Shown: positions 37,259 through 47,381, counted from the first letter of the stretch. The stretch: DNA of 64,000 nucleotides from Pseudorhodobacter wandonensis (GCF_001202035.1 NZ_LGHT01000032.1:19961-83960); one strand, 5' to 3'. Notes: generated by a model not told the origin, from the sequence alone. Numbers and translations are program-made.

Positions 37259-37906
37259 ATGAGTCTCGGCCAGCGCCATCGCGATTTGCTCTTGCCCTTG
37301 CGCGATGTCATCGCGGATTGCAGCAGCCACATCCGCTACACGCCTTTGGCGCAAAGCCAAGATCGCCTCGGCATGTTTGTCCGGCAGGTTTTGCGTGCCA
37401 TAGCGGCCACAAACAACCCGCAAGGACGGGCCGACACGCAACCAAAGCCCCTGTACCAGCGCCCCAAGAATTTCAGCGCCGGAATGGGCATAAAGCGTGG
37501 TGTGAAACAGATAGTTTTGCTTTAGATAGGCCGGAATATCACCAAGGCGGATCGCGGCATTTACCTGCGCATCAATCTTTTCTAATTCATCAATATCAAT
37601 ATCTTGCATACGATTTGCCGCGATTTGCGCCAAATGCGGTTCCAAAGCGATGCGGGCGAAACCCAGCTCTGCCAGATGTGCGGCGGTCAGTTCGGGCACA
37701 CAAACCCGGCGATTGCCTTTGAATTCCAACGCGCCCTCAGCTGTTAGGCGGCGAATAGCCTCGCGCACAGGGGTAATGCCCGTTCCCAGCACCTCGACCA
37801 AGCCTTGAATGGTGACGGCCTGACCCGGCGCCAGTTCACCAAACAGCACCATATCGCGGATCCGGCGATAGACAATTTCATGGGTCGGCAGGTTGTCCAA
37901 GCTCAT
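37259..37906 (-). CDS. GntR-family transcriptional regulator, FCD subfamily
   Basis: About 215 residues from an ATG at 37906 (a TTG five codons earlier is also possible). The winged helix (about 10-70) has LVEVLGTGITPVREAIRRLTAEGAL and the wing KGNRRVCVPELT. The FCD domain includes YLFHTTLYAHSG and KHAEAILALRQRRV. It probably senses a small amine or acid and controls its own gene and the aminotransferase, since a near-identical palindromic site occurs on both sides of it. Confidence 0.88.
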
Positions 37907-37952
37907 CTTTCCAAACCCCAAGACCCAAAAGAGGGGCCAAGGCTGCTTTTAT

Positions 37953-37969
37953 AATATTTTGATCATATT
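37953..37969. promoter_or_regulatory. Putative GntR operator, copy B (upstream of gntR)
   Basis: AATATTTTGATCATATT, the reverse complement of copy A but for one base. It lies about 50 bp upstream of the GntR start and touches the 3' end of the peptide synthetase gene. Its place fits autorepression. Confidence 0.5.
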
Positions 37970-40900
37970 GTATATGGGGTCGCGTCAGGGCCCGTGTCAA
38001 CATTTTCATCTTTCGCCAAAGCTGCGGCCAAGGCGATTGCCAGATCGCGGACCCCCGGTTCTTCCATGATTGTCAGATGGTTGCCGGGAATATCGATGAC
38101 GTCACAGCCGCCACTGGCAACCCCTTTCCAGCCCAAGCCATCCTCTAATGCGGCTTTGCTGTCAAACACGCTGTCACTCGCGCGAATAATGGTCAAATGG
38201 CCGTCGTAGGGGCGTGGCGCATAATCTTGGATAGCCATGGCATTGGCCGCGACAAATCCATTTACCGAGGTTAAAACCGGAGTAGTGCGCGAAAACCGTT
38301 CGCCTAGCTGCAAGCGCATGGTTTCAAATTTGTGCATCGCGCTGGCCAGTTTGTTCCGCAGAACCAATTTGGCGTGGCCTAGGCCAGCTTGACGAAGCAG
38401 CGCCAAATGCGTCCGCACCCATTCAAACCCGCTGATGGTTTCCCGCCCGCCGGGCCCATCGGCATCCAACAGCGCCAAAAGGCGCACGTCGCGCCCCGCC
38501 GCACGCAGTTGTTGGGCCAGCTCAAACGCCATGTAGCTGCCCATAGACACGGCGACCAATCCGATTGGCCCTGTCGGGCGATGCGCCTGAATTGCCTGAA
38601 AATACAGCGCTGCAGTATCAGGCACGTTTGTAGGGGTGTCTGCGCTTAGTAAGCCCACCGTCAGGCCAAAGATCGGCTGATCCAAGCCCATCGCCCGTGC
38701 CAAGGGCCGGAAAAAGCTGCCATTCACGCCCAGCACATGCACGCCATAAATCGGCACACCTGTTCCCAAGGGTTGAATAGGCATCAGACAATCAAACAGA
38801 TGGGCCCCTGCACCAATGGTCACAGGCCCCGACAACAATGCGGCAAGCGCCTGAGGCGAAGGGTTTGCATGGACCTGCGCAACCGAAAGCCGCGTCGAAA
38901 ACGCCGCTTCGATATGACCGATCAGGGTTAGCAACTGCAACGAATGCCCGCCCAGATCAAAAAAGGACGCGCTTGGTGGCGGCACCTCGCCCCCCAAGAC
39001 TGTGGCAAAGATATCGGCCAGCCGCATGGCCAAAGGATCGACACTTTCGGCCTCGGCCAGTGGCTGGGCCGACCCTACCGGCACAGGCAAGCGACGCGTG
39101 TCGATCTTGCCACCGGGCGTTTGCGGCCAATCCGGCACGAACATCAGCTCGGGGCAATGCGATCGTGGCAGTTGCGTGGCGATATAGGCAGCAATCGCGG
39201 GAATATCTGGCACAGCTTGCGGGTTTGAGGCCCGCAGCCAGCCCATCAAGCGCCTGCCTTGCGAAAGCACCCCGACATGCGCCTGCGCTACACCCGGCAC
39301 GCGTTCAAGCACAGCCTCTACCTCGGCTGGTTCAATCCGAAAGCCGCGCAGTTTTATCTGCCGGTCATTGCGGCCCGCGATGACCAATTGGTCGGATGCC
39401 GTCCAATAGGCCATATCGCCACTGCGATACAGCCGCGGCGACACTGCACCTCGTGTGAACGGATCAGGCACAAACCGCGCCTCTGTCAGATCAGGCAGGC
39501 CCAGATAGCCCAGCGCCACCGCATCGCCGCCCAGCCACAGCTCGGCCCGCGCACCTTTGGGGGCAAGACTGCCATCGGCGCAGCGCAAATACGCCAGCGC
39601 ATGGCCAAAGCTGCGGCCTACAGGTACTTCGGCTGTTTCCACCGGTGAAAGCGGCTCAAATATTGCGCTGGTTATGGTTGCTTCGGTAGGGCCATAGGCG
39701 TTTAGCAGGCGCGGAGGATTGGGCAAATCAAACCAGCGGGTCAAGGCATCGGGCGGCATCCTTTCGCCACCAACCACCATCAACCGCAGATCGGGCGGCA
39801 ATGCCGATCCGCCCTTTAGCGCAGTCAGCAACACCTGCCAAAACCCTGTGGGCAGGTTTAGCACGGTGATGCCTTGCGCTGTTGCGCCTTCGACAAAAGC
39901 TTGCGGCGAAGTCATCATTTCATCATCGCGCAGAACCAAGGCCGCACCCGCCAATAGCGTTGGTACGATTTCTTCTAGCGCCACATCAAAGCTGAGCGCG
40001 CCCATTTGCAAGACACGGTCTTGCGGCCCAAGGTCATAGGCCGCAATTGCTGCAAGCGCATGGGAAACCAACCCGCGTTGCGACACAGCCACGCCTTTGG
40101 GCCGCCCTGTGGTGCCCGACGTATAAATCACATAAGCCGCCCTATCAGGCACATGGCCCACCATCGTCGGCGTTGTTTTGGGGGCATCGGCTGCCAGGCG
40201 GTCGCTCATCAGCTTGACGGGCAGATCAGCCATCCAAGGCAAAGTTGTTTCGGCAAAGATCATCGCAGCGGCGCTATCCTCGGCCATATGGTGCAAGGCC
40301 TCGCTTGGATAGCTTGGGTCCATTGGCAACACGGCTGCCCCTACCTTGGACGCGGCAAGCAAAAGCGTCACAAAGGCAGGGCTGCGCGGCAAGCACAACC
40401 CCACGATCATTCCCGGCCCGATGCCCCAATGCTTTAATTGGCGGGCGATCTGATTGGCGCGCTGATCCAGGGCCGCATAGGTAAGGCTAGTGGATTTGCC
40501 GACCTGCTTTACCGCAATATTGCTGGGATACTTGGCTGCAATGGCCTGAAACGCCGAGGCAAAACAATCGGGCCTTGCTTGCGGCAAAGGCTGCAGCGGC
40601 TGCGCCAAGGCCATAAGTGCATCACGTTCCACCTTGGGCAGCATTTCCAGATCGGCCAGCATCGCATCGGGGGCCGCCTGGGCCATCGCCACCAGCAGGT
40701 TGACGGTGTATTCAAGATAGCGCGCAGCATCGGACGCCGAGATTCTGTCTGGCAGATATTCCAGCCGCAGCTCAAGTGCCGTGCCGCCATAGACCGCAAG
40801 GGTCAGCGGCAACGCACCTTGTTCATACAATGCAACTTGGCGCTTACGCCAAGCCCCATCACTGGCCGTCAATCCCGCATGCAGGCTTTGGCGTTCAACC

Positions 40901-41949
40901 ATAACCAGGCTGTCAAACAGCGCAGCACCTTTTGCAAGGCCGGTAACGGCAGCAATATCCGGCAGGCCAAGCCCCTCATGCGGGCGGCGCGCCAATAGGT
41001 CCTGACGAATGTGGCCCTGCACCGCATCAAGGCTGGTTTGCGGCCCGATCGTCACGCGCAAAGGCTGGGTTGTGATCAAGCAGCCGACCGTGTCAGTCGC
41101 GGCGCCGGCAAGGTAACGCCCCGACCGCGTAATGCCGAAAACAGCCTCGCTCTGCCCCGATATGCGCGCCAGAACAATGCCCCAGGCGGCCTGCACCATT
41201 GTAGCAAAGCTGCCACCTGCTTGGGCTGCGCGCTGAACCAGAGCCTGCGTTTGCTCGGGCGTCAAACCGGCTTGCAGTTCTGCATGGGCCGATGCTACCG
41301 CTGCCGGTTGTGGCGCGGCGAAACCAATTGGCGTAGGGGCGTCAAACCCGGCGAGATAGTTTGAGAAATACGCTTTTGCGGCTTGGCTATCCAGCTGCGC
41401 CACAGCCTCGCAATAGGTTTGAAACTGTGAACGCGCGGGGGCGACACTTGCCGCGCCGTCATATTCGGCGAATACCTCTTGCAGAACGGCCTGAAAACCG
41501 CGGCCATCCAGCGCCACGTGCGAAAAGCTCCAGATCAGCACCGAATGGCGCGGCCCGAAACGCAACCAGATCAACCGCCAACTTGCGGCATTGGCAAGAT
41601 CAAGCCGCGCCGCCCGGTCTTGGGCAAGCCGTTCGGTCAGCGCGGCCGCTGGGTCTGCGACATGTGTCAGATCCTCGACCACCAAAGGCGCCGGGAACGC
41701 AGGCATTACAAATTGCCGCATCTGCCCTGAATCGTCTTGCGAAAACGAAAGGCGCAAGGCGTCATGGCGGGCTATAGCCCCATCCCATGCCCGCTGCATG
41801 CGCGGCACGTCCATCGCCTCATCCATCATCTGCACAACCACTTGCTCGCGGTTCACCGAGAGCGCAGGCAGTGCCATCACTTCATAAAGCATACCTGCCT
41901 GAACAGGCGTCAGGGCGAATCCGGAGGTCTCGGTCGAGGTGTCTGTCAT
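37963..41949 (-). CDS. Single-module non-ribosomal peptide synthetase (C-A-T-TE)
   Basis: 1328 residues, the same domain order as EntF. The condensation domain (about 10-430) has its catalytic motif as SHVALDG (His144 and Asp148; the first His of HHxxxDG is Ser). The adenylation domain (about 460-965) has YVIYTSGTTGRPKGV, NAYGPTEATI, YRSGDMAYW, GRNDRQIKLRGFRIEPAEVE and the final Lys in PGGKIDTRRL. FDVALEEI keeps the Asp that binds an amino group, so an alpha-amino acid is expected. The carrier serine is Ser1003 in DLGGHSLQLL. The thioesterase has Ser1135 in AVSMGS and the His in GNHLTIMEEP. ATGA overlap with the flippase upstream. Product unknown. Confidence 0.93.
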   Translation of the reverse strand: MTDTSTETSGFALTPVQAGMLYEVMALPALSVNREQVVVQMMDEAMDVPRMQRAWDGAIARHDALRLSFSQDDSGQMRQFVMPAFPAPLVVEDLTHVADPAAALTERLAQDRAARLDLANAASWRLIWLRFGPRHSVLIWSFSHVALDGRGFQAVLQEVFAEYDGAASVAPARSQFQTYCEAVAQLDSQAAKAYFSNYLAGFDAPTPIGFAAPQPAAVASAHAELQAGLTPEQTQALVQRAAQAGGSFATMVQAAWGIVLARISGQSEAVFGITRSGRYLAGAATDTVGCLITTQPLRVTIGPQTSLDAVQGHIRQDLLARRPHEGLGLPDIAAVTGLAKGAALFDSLVMVERQSLHAGLTASDGAWRKRQVALYEQGALPLTLAVYGGTALELRLEYLPDRISASDAARYLEYTVNLLVAMAQAAPDAMLADLEMLPKVERDALMALAQPLQPLPQARPDCFASAFQAIAAKYPSNIAVKQVGKSTSLTYAALDQRANQIARQLKHWGIGPGMIVGLCLPRSPAFVTLLLAASKVGAAVLPMDPSYPSEALHHMAEDSAAAMIFAETTLPWMADLPVKLMSDRLAADAPKTTPTMVGHVPDRAAYVIYTSGTTGRPKGVAVSQRGLVSHALAAIAAYDLGPQDRVLQMGALSFDVALEEIVPTLLAGAALVLRDDEMMTSPQAFVEGATAQGITVLNLPTGFWQVLLTALKGGSALPPDLRLMVVGGERMPPDALTRWFDLPNPPRLLNAYGPTEATITSAIFEPLSPVETAEVPVGRSFGHALAYLRCADGSLAPKGARAELWLGGDAVALGYLGLPDLTEARFVPDPFTRGAVSPRLYRSGDMAYWTASDQLVIAGRNDRQIKLRGFRIEPAEVEAVLERVPGVAQAHVGVLSQGRRLMGWLRASNPQAVPDIPAIAAYIATQLPRSHCPELMFVPDWPQTPGGKIDTRRLPVPVGSAQPLAEAESVDPLAMRLADIFATVLGGEVPPPSASFFDLGGHSLQLLTLIGHIEAAFSTRLSVAQVHANPSPQALAALLSGPVTIGAGAHLFDCLMPIQPLGTGVPIYGVHVLGVNGSFFRPLARAMGLDQPIFGLTVGLLSADTPTNVPDTAALYFQAIQAHRPTGPIGLVAVSMGSYMAFELAQQLRAAGRDVRLLALLDADGPGGRETISGFEWVRTHLALLRQAGLGHAKLVLRNKLASAMHKFETMRLQLGERFSRTTPVLTSVNGFVAANAMAIQDYAPRPYDGHLTIIRASDSVFDSKAALEDGLGWKGVASGGCDVIDIPGNHLTIMEEPGVRDLAIALAAALAKDENVDTGPDATPYTI

Positions 41950-43355
41950 GGCAATTGCCCACCATGAAACCCGCCACCCGTACCCGGGAACAGCAGATAC
42001 ACATGCTCCCAGTTAAACCAAATCGCGAACAGACCAAAGGAACAGGCAATTGCAAGGTAGACCAGATCATGGCGCGCATCCCAAACCCGATGCCGCCACG
42101 CCAGCCGCGCGATAATCGGAACATATATCAACATGCCGATTGCCTGCCCCAGCATCGCCCCTGCAAGGCCCATAAAATGCGCCCCGACCAAAAACCCCAA
42201 AGTTTGCAGCATCGCTTTGGCTGCGCTGACCACAAAAAATCCGCGGCTGTCGCCCTGCGCCAAAGCTGCCTGATCATAGGTCAAAAACACCACCACTATC
42301 ATCTGCACTGCGCAAATCGCCACCATCACGCCGCCCGCCGAATGATACCGTGCGTCATACAAAAGGTTCACAATCAGCGGCCCGGTCAGCGCCAAAAACC
42401 CCAAAACGCCAATCAGCCCACCGGTCACGAAAAACCGTATCCGCTCTAACCTTTTGGCGGCGGCGGGGTCATTTTCCGGATGCTCGCGGTAAATCGGAAT
42501 AAGCACCCTTGCCGTGACGCTTGAACCAAGCATGATCGGAAACATCGCAAGAAACGCACCGATATTATAGACCCCAAGCCCTTCGATTGAAAGGTATTTC
42601 CCAAAAACAGCCCTATCACCTTGCGACACCAGAAACCCGCATACCGAGCTTAGGAAAATCCAAAAGCCGAAATGCAACAGCTCATGCCCGGCGGCTCTTT
42701 CCCAGCGCAGGCGGTTGCCCTGCCCCGGCATGAACAACCACAGCAACGCAAGGCGCATGACGCCCGTTGCCACGCCGCCAAAGGCCAAGGCCCAAACCGA
42801 TCTCGTGATCGCGGCAAAGACCAGCATCAAAGCAATGCCCGACAAAGTGGCGATCAGGTCCAACGCCGTCAATCGCCCCAACAGCAAATGCCGATACGCC
42901 GTGTCCACGCGCGTCGGCTCGAACCCGGCAAGCAGCAAAGACAGGCTGGCCACGGGCAGCAATTGCGCAATCATCGGCTGATTATAAAAAAGCGCTGCCG
43001 GATAGGCCAAAGCACAAGCTGCCAGCCACAAGCCTGCTCCGCGCAATATCTGAACTGTCCAAGCGGTATTCAGAAAATCAGGGTCATCGCCACGTTTGCT
43101 TTGCATAATCGCCGGGCCGACGCCCATATCGGAAAACAAAGTCAGGCCAACCAACAGCATCGTGACCAAGGCCATGATGCCAAACGCCTCGGGGAAAAGC
43201 AGGCGGGTCAGGATCAGGTTGGAAATCAGCCGAAAGCCTTGCGCCGCTACGAATGACATTGCCGTCCAAGCCGAGCCTCGCGCCGCACGTGACAAGATGC
43301 CGTTGGGCAGCCCGCTTTCTTGCGGACCTTCATTGATTTGCGTTCCACTCATCAT
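41946..43355 (-). CDS. Wzx-like polysaccharide flippase (MOP superfamily)
   Basis: About 470 residues from the Met pair MMSGTQIN (43355/43352), ahead of GAGGGTGAG. The N-terminal segment RGSAWTAMSFVAAQGFRLISNLILTRLLFPEAFGIMAL and GRGAGLWLAACALAYPAALFYNQP are typical of Wzx-type flippases, with 12-14 membrane segments. These turn lipid-linked oligosaccharides, peptides or lipids to the outer face of the inner membrane. The stop overlaps the ATG of the peptide synthetase, so the two are coupled. No polysaccharide glycosyltransferase is near, which makes the partner's product the likely cargo. Confidence 0.88.
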   Translation of the reverse strand: MMSGTQINEGPQESGLPNGILSRAARGSAWTAMSFVAAQGFRLISNLILTRLLFPEAFGIMALVTMLLVGLTLFSDMGVGPAIMQSKRGDDPDFLNTAWTVQILRGAGLWLAACALAYPAALFYNQPMIAQLLPVASLSLLLAGFEPTRVDTAYRHLLLGRLTALDLIATLSGIALMLVFAAITRSVWALAFGGVATGVMRLALLWLFMPGQGNRLRWERAAGHELLHFGFWIFLSSVCGFLVSQGDRAVFGKYLSIEGLGVYNIGAFLAMFPIMLGSSVTARVLIPIYREHPENDPAAAKRLERIRFFVTGGLIGVLGFLALTGPLIVNLLYDARYHSAGGVMVAICAVQMIVVVFLTYDQAALAQGDSRGFFVVSAAKAMLQTLGFLVGAHFMGLAGAMLGQAIGMLIYVPIIARLAWRHRVWDARHDLVYLAIACSFGLFAIWFNWEHVYLLFPGTGGGFHGGQLP

Positions 43356-43492
43356 CCACTCACCCTCGGACGAACTCTTTTTAACACGGCGCAATCGGCG
43401 TCTAAGCCCTCAGCCAAATCAGATTCGAGTATTTTTCAAACTTTGCAACAAATTACATGTCAAAATGGTGTGGCGAGAAAATGACAGTTTTC

Positions 43493-43539
43493 CAGCCCAA
43501 TAATACAATGGGCTGCTAGCTTGCGCTTTCAGCCCATTG
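43493..43539 (-). terminator. Hairpin after the alcohol dehydrogenase gene
   Basis: CAATGGGCT (43506-43514) pairs with AGCCCATTG (43531-43539), a 9-bp stem; a competing stem CAGCCCA / TGGGCTG shares one arm (43493-43515). It lies about 28-60 bases beyond the stop codon at 43567 and is a likely terminator. Confidence 0.5.
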
Positions 43540-43566
43540 TTTCGGCGTGATCAGGCGATTTCGGTC

Positions 43567-44682
43567 TTAGAACTCTACGACAGCCCGAATGGATTCGCCT
43601 TTGTGCATCAGCTCGAACCCTTCATTGATCTGGTCCAAAGTCAGCTTATGCGTGATCATAGGGTCGATCTCGATTTTGCCATTCATGTACCAATCGACAA
43701 ATTTCGGCACATCCGTGCGCCCTTTGGCCCCGCCAAATGCTGTGCCACGCCAAACGCGGCCAGTGACAAGCTGGAATGGCCGGGTAGAAATTTCGGCACC
43801 CGCTTGCGCCACACCGATGATGATGCTTTCGCCCCAACCCTTATGCGCGGCCTCAAGCGCGGTGCGCATCACTTTTGTATTGCCAGTGGCATCAAATGTG
43901 TAATCCGCGCCACCTTTGGTCAATTCGACCAAATGCGCTACCAGATCGCCTTCAACCTTGCTGGGGTTCACAAAATCGGTCATGCCAAAATAGCGGGCAA
44001 TCTCTTGCTTGCTATCGTTCAGATCGACACCAACAACCTGGTCCGCGCCCGCCATACGCAGGCCCTGAATAACGTTCAATCCGATACCGCCCAGACCAAA
44101 CACAATACAGCGCGCGCCGATCTCGACCTTGGCGGTGTTGATTACCGCGCCAATACCCGTGGTCACGCCGCAACCGATATAGCAGATTTTGTCAAACGGG
44201 GCATCCTTGCGCACCTTGGCCAGTGCGATTTCAGGAATGACCGTATGATTGGCAAAGGTGGAACAACCCATATAGTGGTGGATCGGCGTGCCATCCAGCA
44301 TTGAAAACCGTGTGGTTCCATCCGGCAACAGCCCGCGGCCTTGGGTCAGGCGGATTTTCTGGCAGAGGTTGGTCTTGCCGGAAAGGCAATATTCGCATTC
44401 GCGGCACTCGGGCGTATACAGCGGGATCACGTGATCGCCGACTTCAAGCGTGGTGACGCCTTCGCCCACCTCTATTACGACGCCTGCCCCTTCATGGCCC
44501 AGGATCGCCGGAAAAATACCTTCGGGATCATCGCCCGAGCGGGTGAATTCATCGGTATGGCAAAGGCCCGTCGCTTTGATTTCAATCAAAACTTCGCCCG
44601 CTTTTGGGCCCTCTAGATTGACCTCCATAATTTCGAGCGGTTTTCCGGGGGCAACTGCAACTGCGGCGCGCGTTCGCATCAT
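43567..44682 (-). CDS. Class III zinc alcohol dehydrogenase (S-(hydroxymethyl)glutathione dehydrogenase)
   Basis: 371 residues. The start [18 protein letters not shown] has AAGGA ahead. The catalytic zinc ligands are in [10 protein letters not shown] (Cys) and LGHEGAGVV (His); the structural zinc Cys cluster is [17 protein letters not shown]; the NAD fold is [13 protein letters not shown] with GVDLND. Its [21 protein letters not shown] segment ([13 protein letters not shown]) is typical of class III. It oxidises the formaldehyde-glutathione adduct; common names are adhI, adhC, frmA or flhA. Convergence and gaps suggest a single gene. Confidence 0.92.
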   Translation of the reverse strand: MMRTRAAVAVAPGKPLEIMEVNLEGPKAGEVLIEIKATGLCHTDEFTRSGDDPEGIFPAILGHEGAGVVIEVGEGVTTLEVGDHVIPLYTPECRECEYCLSGKTNLCQKIRLTQGRGLLPDGTTRFSMLDGTPIHHYMGCSTFANHTVIPEIALAKVRKDAPFDKICYIGCGVTTGIGAVINTAKVEIGARCIVFGLGGIGLNVIQGLRMAGADQVVGVDLNDSKQEIARYFGMTDFVNPSKVEGDLVAHLVELTKGGADYTFDATGNTKVMRTALEAAHKGWGESIIIGVAQAGAEISTRPFQLVTGRVWRGTAFGGAKGRTDVPKFVDWYMNGKIEIDPMITHKLTLDQINEGFELMHKGESIRAVVEF

Positions 44683-45121
44683 CGGGGTATCCTTTTTTCC
44701 TAGCATTCGGCGCATCTTGCCCCGCCCTTCACGCCCTAGCAAGCCCAAGTCACGCCGCCAAACCATGGTTTTACGACATCCACTCATTTCTAACGGAACA
44801 GACGTCGGCAAGCGCAATAGCGAGCAGCGGTCTGGACCTATAGATAGCCAGCGGCCGTAGCCGTGGGGCTTTTGGTACAAAACGCTTGGAATTTCACTTG
44901 GTCCACGTCGAGTACCCCCGGTTGGTAAATGCTTTGCTGGTCATGTGGCGGGGGCCATATCGTCGTTGGGCGAGGTAGGATTGCGCTTTGGCGCATCATC
45001 GCCAACTTTGATGAGGCGACAAAACGCGCCCCGGAACAGCCAAAGCAATAACACAGCTTTTGACGACCGCTGGGTTGGGCCGATATACGCCACACGCAAT
45101 CAAAATGTCGTCGGCCCTTTT

Positions 45122-45247
45122 TCAAGATTGTGCAGCCCCTGCACCAGACTGCGGAGAAATTCCGTCATGCAGGTCCGTCTGGGCTTGGGCAGGCGGCGTT
45201 GCCATGCCGAATACGAACGCCAATGCCAAGATAAGTCGATCAAACAC
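45122..45247 (-). CDS. Possible small secreted peptide
   Basis: A 41-codon frame starting with GTG at 45247 reads MFDRLILALAFVFGMATPPA and then QAQTDLHDGISPQ. The first 22 residues look like a signal peptide with an AQA cut site, leaving a 19-residue mature part rich in Gly, Ala, Gln and Ser. No clear ribosome site is present. It lies on the same strand and downstream of the big curlin gene; it could be a remnant of a longer secreted protein. Confidence 0.25.
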   Translation of the reverse strand: MFDRLILALAFVFGMATPPAQAQTDLHDGISPQSGAGAAQS

Positions 45248-45276
45248 GACAAATACCTAGACCACTATACAAATAG

Positions 45277-45300
45277 TTCGGGCGACTTTCATCGCCCGAA
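45277..45300 (-). terminator. Perfect hairpin downstream of the large curlin gene
   Basis: TTCGGGCGA-CTTTCA-TCGCCCGAA, a 9-bp perfect stem with a six-base loop, about 105 bases beyond the curlin stop at 45405. No long T run follows, so it may be a terminator of modest strength or an mRNA end stabiliser. Confidence 0.45.
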
Positions 45301-45404
45301 CCGAGGTAATCTTTAGTTCCAAAGGTTCGGGCAGTTCTGCCTGTTCCTTGCTGGCCGCCGGATACCCATGGGGTGCGCCCCATGAAATACCTTTAGCTTG
45401 CTTG

Positions 45405-46796
45405 TTACTGCAGGATACCTACATTGTTGTTCGACCCGACTTGGGTAAAGTTGGCCGCATTGTTGTTCCCGGCTTGGTAAACGACCGCCATGTTATAGCT
45501 GCCGCCGCTGACTTTACCCACAATTGCGTTGTGGTCGCCACGCTGCAACGTTGCAAACATGTTGCTGTCACTGGATACAGTCAAGATCAGGCTGTTGTCC
45601 GTGCCATGCTGCCACAGACTGCCTTGCCCAAATACTTGGCCAGTAGCACCATCCCCGACATTGCGCGCCGTTAGCGCATCGCCGGTAAAGTTCATGGCCG
45701 GAGACAGGTTATTGTTTTTGCTGCCGTTAATCTCGACATCCATGTAGTTGGAATTGCCATAACGCTGCTCGGCATCAACAAAGTTCTTATCGCCTAGCAT
45801 TGTGATCGTTGCGTCGTTGTGGTTGCCATCGGCTTCATACAAGGTCTCGTTCAGATTACCGATCTGCTCCAGATAGACATCGTTGGCGTTTTGGTTGACC
45901 AGCGCCAAAGTATAGTTGTCATTGCCAAGCTGCTTGATACCGATATTGTTATGATTGCCGGAGATGTCAGCGACCGTGACGAGGTTGCTGATGCCATCTT
46001 GCACAATACCCAGCTGGTTGCTGTTACCCGATATCGACAGGGTACCTACGTCGTTCTTTGTACCATATTGGGTGACGCCAAACTGGTTGCGATCGCCGGA
46101 AATCAGCAGGTTAATCGAGTTTTCACCTTGAGCCGACAAGCTAAGCTTGCCTTGGATCAAATCGTTTGACCCAGCACCGCTAGTCCACGCATTCCCGTTC
46201 AGGAAACCGTTGCCGTTGTTGCGGCCCGAAATTGTTGCAGTAATCCGGTTCTCGTTCACATTGCCTTGGGTGTACTGACTGATCACGTCAATTGTGTTGC
46301 GGCCGCCAGCGCCGGTCATCGTCACATCTGCAATGTTGCCGCGTGTGGCGAAGTTGCGGGTTTGGTAAACTTCATTGACAGCGTTGTTGTTGCCACCTTC
46401 TTGCAAGATCGTCAGGTCGTTGCCAGACTGAATTCCGCCACCAGGGCCGGTGGTCTGCAGTACTCGACCAACAGAGTTATTGTTTGAAGATTGCGTGATA
46501 TCCGCTTTGTTGGATTTCTGGTATCCACTGGTCTGCACGAAACCGCTCATGCCAATTTCGTTGCCGTTCCCGCTTTGCATGATATCCAGATCGTTACCAT
46601 CGCCCCAAGGAGTTGTTATCTGGGTCAGCTTCGCGGATGATTTACCCGCGTCGTTGTTATTACCAGGCTGCTGGATCAAAGCATTGTTGCCCGCCCCGAA
46701 TTGAGCGATATACGCATCGTTGCCATCCGCCAAAGCAGACCCCATAGACAGCGTCAATGCTGTGGAAGCTACGAGTGTGATCTTTGTAATTTTCAC
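45405..46796 (-). CDS. Large curlin-repeat protein (functional amyloid subunit, CsgA-like)
   Basis: 463 residues from a GTG at 46796 with AAGGAG six bases upstream. A signal peptide (VKITKITLVASTALTLSMGSALA, 23 residues) leads to a mature chain built of about twenty Gln-x-Gly-x-x-Asn repeats, such as QFGAGNN, QSGNGN, QYGTKN, QDGISN, QLGNDN, QIGNLN, QAGNNN and QVGSNN, spaced by about 20-24 residues. This is the curlin pattern, in which stacked repeats form cross-beta fibres outside the cell. E. coli CsgA has five repeats; this one is about three times its length. It lies divergent from csgF and csgG, whose pore would export it. Confidence 0.9.
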   Translation of the reverse strand: MKITKITLVASTALTLSMGSALADGNDAYIAQFGAGNNALIQQPGNNNDAGKSSAKLTQITTPWGDGNDLDIMQSGNGNEIGMSGFVQTSGYQKSNKADITQSSNNNSVGRVLQTTGPGGGIQSGNDLTILQEGGNNNAVNEVYQTRNFATRGNIADVTMTGAGGRNTIDVISQYTQGNVNENRITATISGRNNGNGFLNGNAWTSGAGSNDLIQGKLSLSAQGENSINLLISGDRNQFGVTQYGTKNDVGTLSISGNSNQLGIVQDGISNLVTVADISGNHNNIGIKQLGNDNYTLALVNQNANDVYLEQIGNLNETLYEADGNHNDATITMLGDKNFVDAEQRYGNSNYMDVEINGSKNNNLSPAMNFTGDALTARNVGDGATGQVFGQGSLWQHGTDNSLILTVSSDSNMFATLQRGDHNAIVGKVSGGSYNMAVVYQAGNNNAANFTQVGSNNNVGILQ

Positions 46797-47381
46797 GTCA
46801 ATCTCCTTTACTACAATTGCTGATATGCGCCGACATGTCGGTCGCATCGAAACTGTTCTCAATTTGCGTCGCATCCAGCAGCTAACGCGGTCAAAACGAT
46901 AGCTGCACGACACAAACTATGGCGCGGGCACTTAATCAGAATGCTCTAAAACCGCGGGCGTTGAATTTCGCCAAGAGACTCACCCCAAGAAATTAGAATC
47001 CCCGAATTTGAACAACTGGTGCCACATATAGTGGTAGCAAGGGTTTTACGCACAAGCAAACATAATTCACTTTTTTGCCCTAATTTCGCCGCATTCGTCT
47101 AACTTCAGCGACGATCCATAAAAATGTAACCTATTGTCCACACATTTCAGCAATCTAGGGTTGCGCACGGTCATATTCGTCACCCCTGAGGCGATTTATG
47201 AATTATCGAATCGATTGAACGTTGCGCCCGCGCAACAACGCCTCATGCCTTAATTGAGCGCATTTGATTGATTGCTTTACGGTGTTATTCTCTTAGGAAT
47301 GTTTAACGTTTTCGAAGCATTATGTCGCAGTCGACCGTTGCGCGTTAAGCGCTTCTAATTAACAGACATTGAGGTGCATAC
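46797..47381. promoter_or_regulatory. 585-bp divergent control region between curlin and csgF
   Basis: A strongly A+T-rich gap with two divergent genes that must both start here. It contains short palindromes (TTAAGCGCTTAA-like near 47345, TCGAATCGATTGA near 47207) and the two ribosome sites. It likely holds the main curli promoters and their regulator sites. No csgD-like gene is near, so I cannot name the regulator. Confidence 0.5.

Larger units (their letters stand above)
44683..45404. other. 722-bp region between alcohol dehydrogenase and curli locus
   Basis: It holds no established gene. A short secreted-peptide frame (45122-45247) and a perfect 9-bp hairpin (45277-45300) are the only features I could support. 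Frames at 44838-45125 (minus) and 44945-45316 (plus) lack ribosome sites and known motifs; they could be remains of older genes. Base composition becomes more A+T-rich to the right. Confidence 0.4.

Noticed and set aside
44838..45316. Possible remnant genes on either strand upstream of the curli locus
   Set aside because: I compared both with known families from memory and saw no match; only the short signal-peptide frame was kept as a weak call.
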